This document shows positions 62,981 through 64,000 of a stretch of 64,000 bases of DNA, piece by piece. The position numbers and the translations under genes were made by a program. Each line of letters begins with the position of its first letter. Within the stretch, counting starts at the first letter, position 1. The stretch spans positions 434,001-498,000 of the forward strand of contig OZ244590.1 of NCBI GenBank assembly GCA_965218205.1, written 5' to 3'. The DNA comes from CBDDCA01 sp965218205. GTDB lineage: Bacteria > Spirochaetota > Spirochaetia > WTKD01 > G963693115. The notes beneath the pieces were generated by a model, which searched no databases, had not been told where the DNA came from, and saw only the letters and a list, made by a program, of their open reading frames with translations.

Positions 62981-64000
62981 ATGAGTATACATTTAGTAGG
63001 AATACTCCATACAGACGCTAATTATGTTGATACTATCTTTAATGATGGGAGTAGTGCTCTCACACATACGGTAGATCTCTTTCATGATTTGTTACATACA
63101 AGTACAGAAAGGAGTATCAGCGGCTGTTCTATCATAGCCATTGAAGGCTCAAAGCCCATATCTCTTCCTCATTGGGTGAATAGTGTACATATTCCTAATA
63201 CATTGAGTGCTTTATTGGGAGCATTAAAGCATAGTATCAAAAACACGGCTGTCGATGAACATGGAGCTAAGGAGGATATGTCGGTACAACATATGCAATA
63301 CAATACGAGTTTTTGTATTACTTGTGTAGATAATGTATTTCAAGATAGTGCCATTTTCAAAAAAAACCTTGACGCTCATAATTATTTTAAGGCACATTAT
63401 ACATATACAGAAGGATACCCAAAAGGACTGAGCCCTGAATGTATATCTCTGGAAGGCATACATCTTATGGATGAAATACTTACACAGGACTCACCTTTAC
63501 AGCATGCTCCCGTACAAAGAAATAGTCTTTTTACTCTTTTAGAGAAACGTATACATGACTTTGATATACAAACAGAATTAGCTCCAGAAGATATGCGTTT
63601 GTATCGTCTTGAACTGAGTGCAAATTCAAAAAGGAACTATATTATAGCCAAACGCTTATGGGAATCTGGAATGCGTACTATTGATGATTTGCCAGATGTA
63701 TACAAACAGCACAGTGAGTTATTTATTGGACCTTCAAGTTTTTATTATATGCAGATAAGTAATTATAATGAAGCATGTATTTATTCTCCTTTTGTGGAAA
63801 CAAATAATGATACAGTATCATATATGGATATGGCATCATATGGTGATATTCTAAAGAAGTTATCAGAATATTCTCCACAAGCCACTCTTGCCTTAGGGTA
63901 TGCTGGTGAAGTAGCAGTGCATCCAGAGATTGGAAACATAGTATCTCTTGCTTCTGAAATGTTTGATACTGTATATGTGGAAACAAAAGGAAGAGATTGG
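62981..64000 (+). CDS. Spirochaete spiro-SPASM-like protein, N-terminal part (runs off window)
   Basis: An open frame of 340 residues from the ATG at 62981 to the window end. 'SIHLVGILHTDANYVD' and 'HWVNSVHIPNTLSALL' suggest an N-terminal nucleotidyltransferase-like fold. 'LEKRIHDFDIQTELAPEDMRLYRLELSANSKRNYIIAKRLWESGM' and 'PSSFYYMQISNYNEACIYSPF' (about residues 252-272) resemble the spirochaete 'spiro-SPASM' family, where a radical-SAM-like barrel precedes a SPASM domain. The Cys-x3-Cys-x2-Cys cluster motif is not present: only one Cys remains in that segment. The identification is tentative, and the C-terminal SPASM part would be outside the window. Divergent from xseA. Confidence 0.5.
   Translation, partial: MSIHLVGILHTDANYVDTIFNDGSSALTHTVDLFHDLLHTSTERSISGCSIIAIEGSKPISLPHWVNSVHIPNTLSALLGALKHSIKNTAVDEHGAKEDMSVQHMQYNTSFCITCVDNVFQDSAIFKKNLDAHNYFKAHYTYTEGYPKGLSPECISLEGIHLMDEILTQDSPLQHAPVQRNSLFTLLEKRIHDFDIQTELAPEDMRLYRLELSANSKRNYIIAKRLWESGMRTIDDLPDVYKQHSELFIGPSSFYYMQISNYNEACIYSPFVETNNDTVSYMDMASYGDILKKLSEYSPQATLALGYAGEVAVHPEIGNIVSLASEMFDTVYVETKGRDW

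Overview
The window looks like a chromosomal segment of an AT-rich spirochaete (Spirochaetota, treponeme-like; genus not determined). Pointers are the block rplU-prp-rpmA-obg-nadD-yqeK followed after an interruption by an LCP/LytR_C gene and rsfS, the many lipoproteins, a LysM/M23 envelope protein, an xseAB pair and a DegT-aminotransferase operon that, from memory, resembles the Treponema pallidum TP0078-TP0081 neighbourhood. This is gene-order and protein-family reasoning; no phylogeny could be run.

Layout. (1) 1-8750: two paralogous giant surface lipoproteins built of about 100-residue Ig-like repeats and a six-blade Kelch-like propeller, separated by a flavodoxin-fold oxidoreductase; the second has a 15-G tract upstream of its promoter. 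(2) 8845-10485: xylulokinase. (3) 10761-13717: a 23S rRNA standing alone, without 16S or 5S, with its own long processing stem. (4) 13735-16825: a mobile patch holding an IS1595-type remnant, a Dam-like methyltransferase with a partner of unknown fold, and an intact IS1595-type element with perfect inverted repeats and an 8-bp target duplication. (5) 16917-23853: a small membrane protein, a lysozyme-like lipoprotein and a sugar ABC importer operon ending in a GH3 beta-N-acetylhexosaminidase. (6) 23981-32016: five tandem BspA/DUF285-repeat lipoproteins; one promoter has a 15-T tract filling its spacer. (7) 32086-39160: AddB-like/AddA-like helicase-nuclease pair. (8) 39166-43903, minus strand: a lipoprotein plus an operon of a DegT aminotransferase and three proteins that look like degenerate, cofactor-less xanthine-dehydrogenase-family subunits. 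(9) 44030-48474: lipoprotein, then ribosome and NAD genes. (10) 48496-57105: a defence island with a type II restriction-modification pair and a type III Mod/Res system with an OLD-like ATPase-TOPRIM protein between the subunits. (11) 57251-64000: LytR, RsfS, LysM/M23, zinc-ribbon, periplasmic and DUF192 proteins, xseB/xseA and the first part of a large spirochaete protein.

Themes. Surface lipoproteins are repeat-built, duplicated and carry homopolymeric tracts at promoters, which suggests phase and antigenic variation. Three separate DNA methyltransferase loci suggest strong phage pressure. The sugar operon links import with hydrolysis of N-acetylhexosaminides. The most unusual item is the conserved-looking DegT plus degenerate molybdenum-hydroxylase-like operon.
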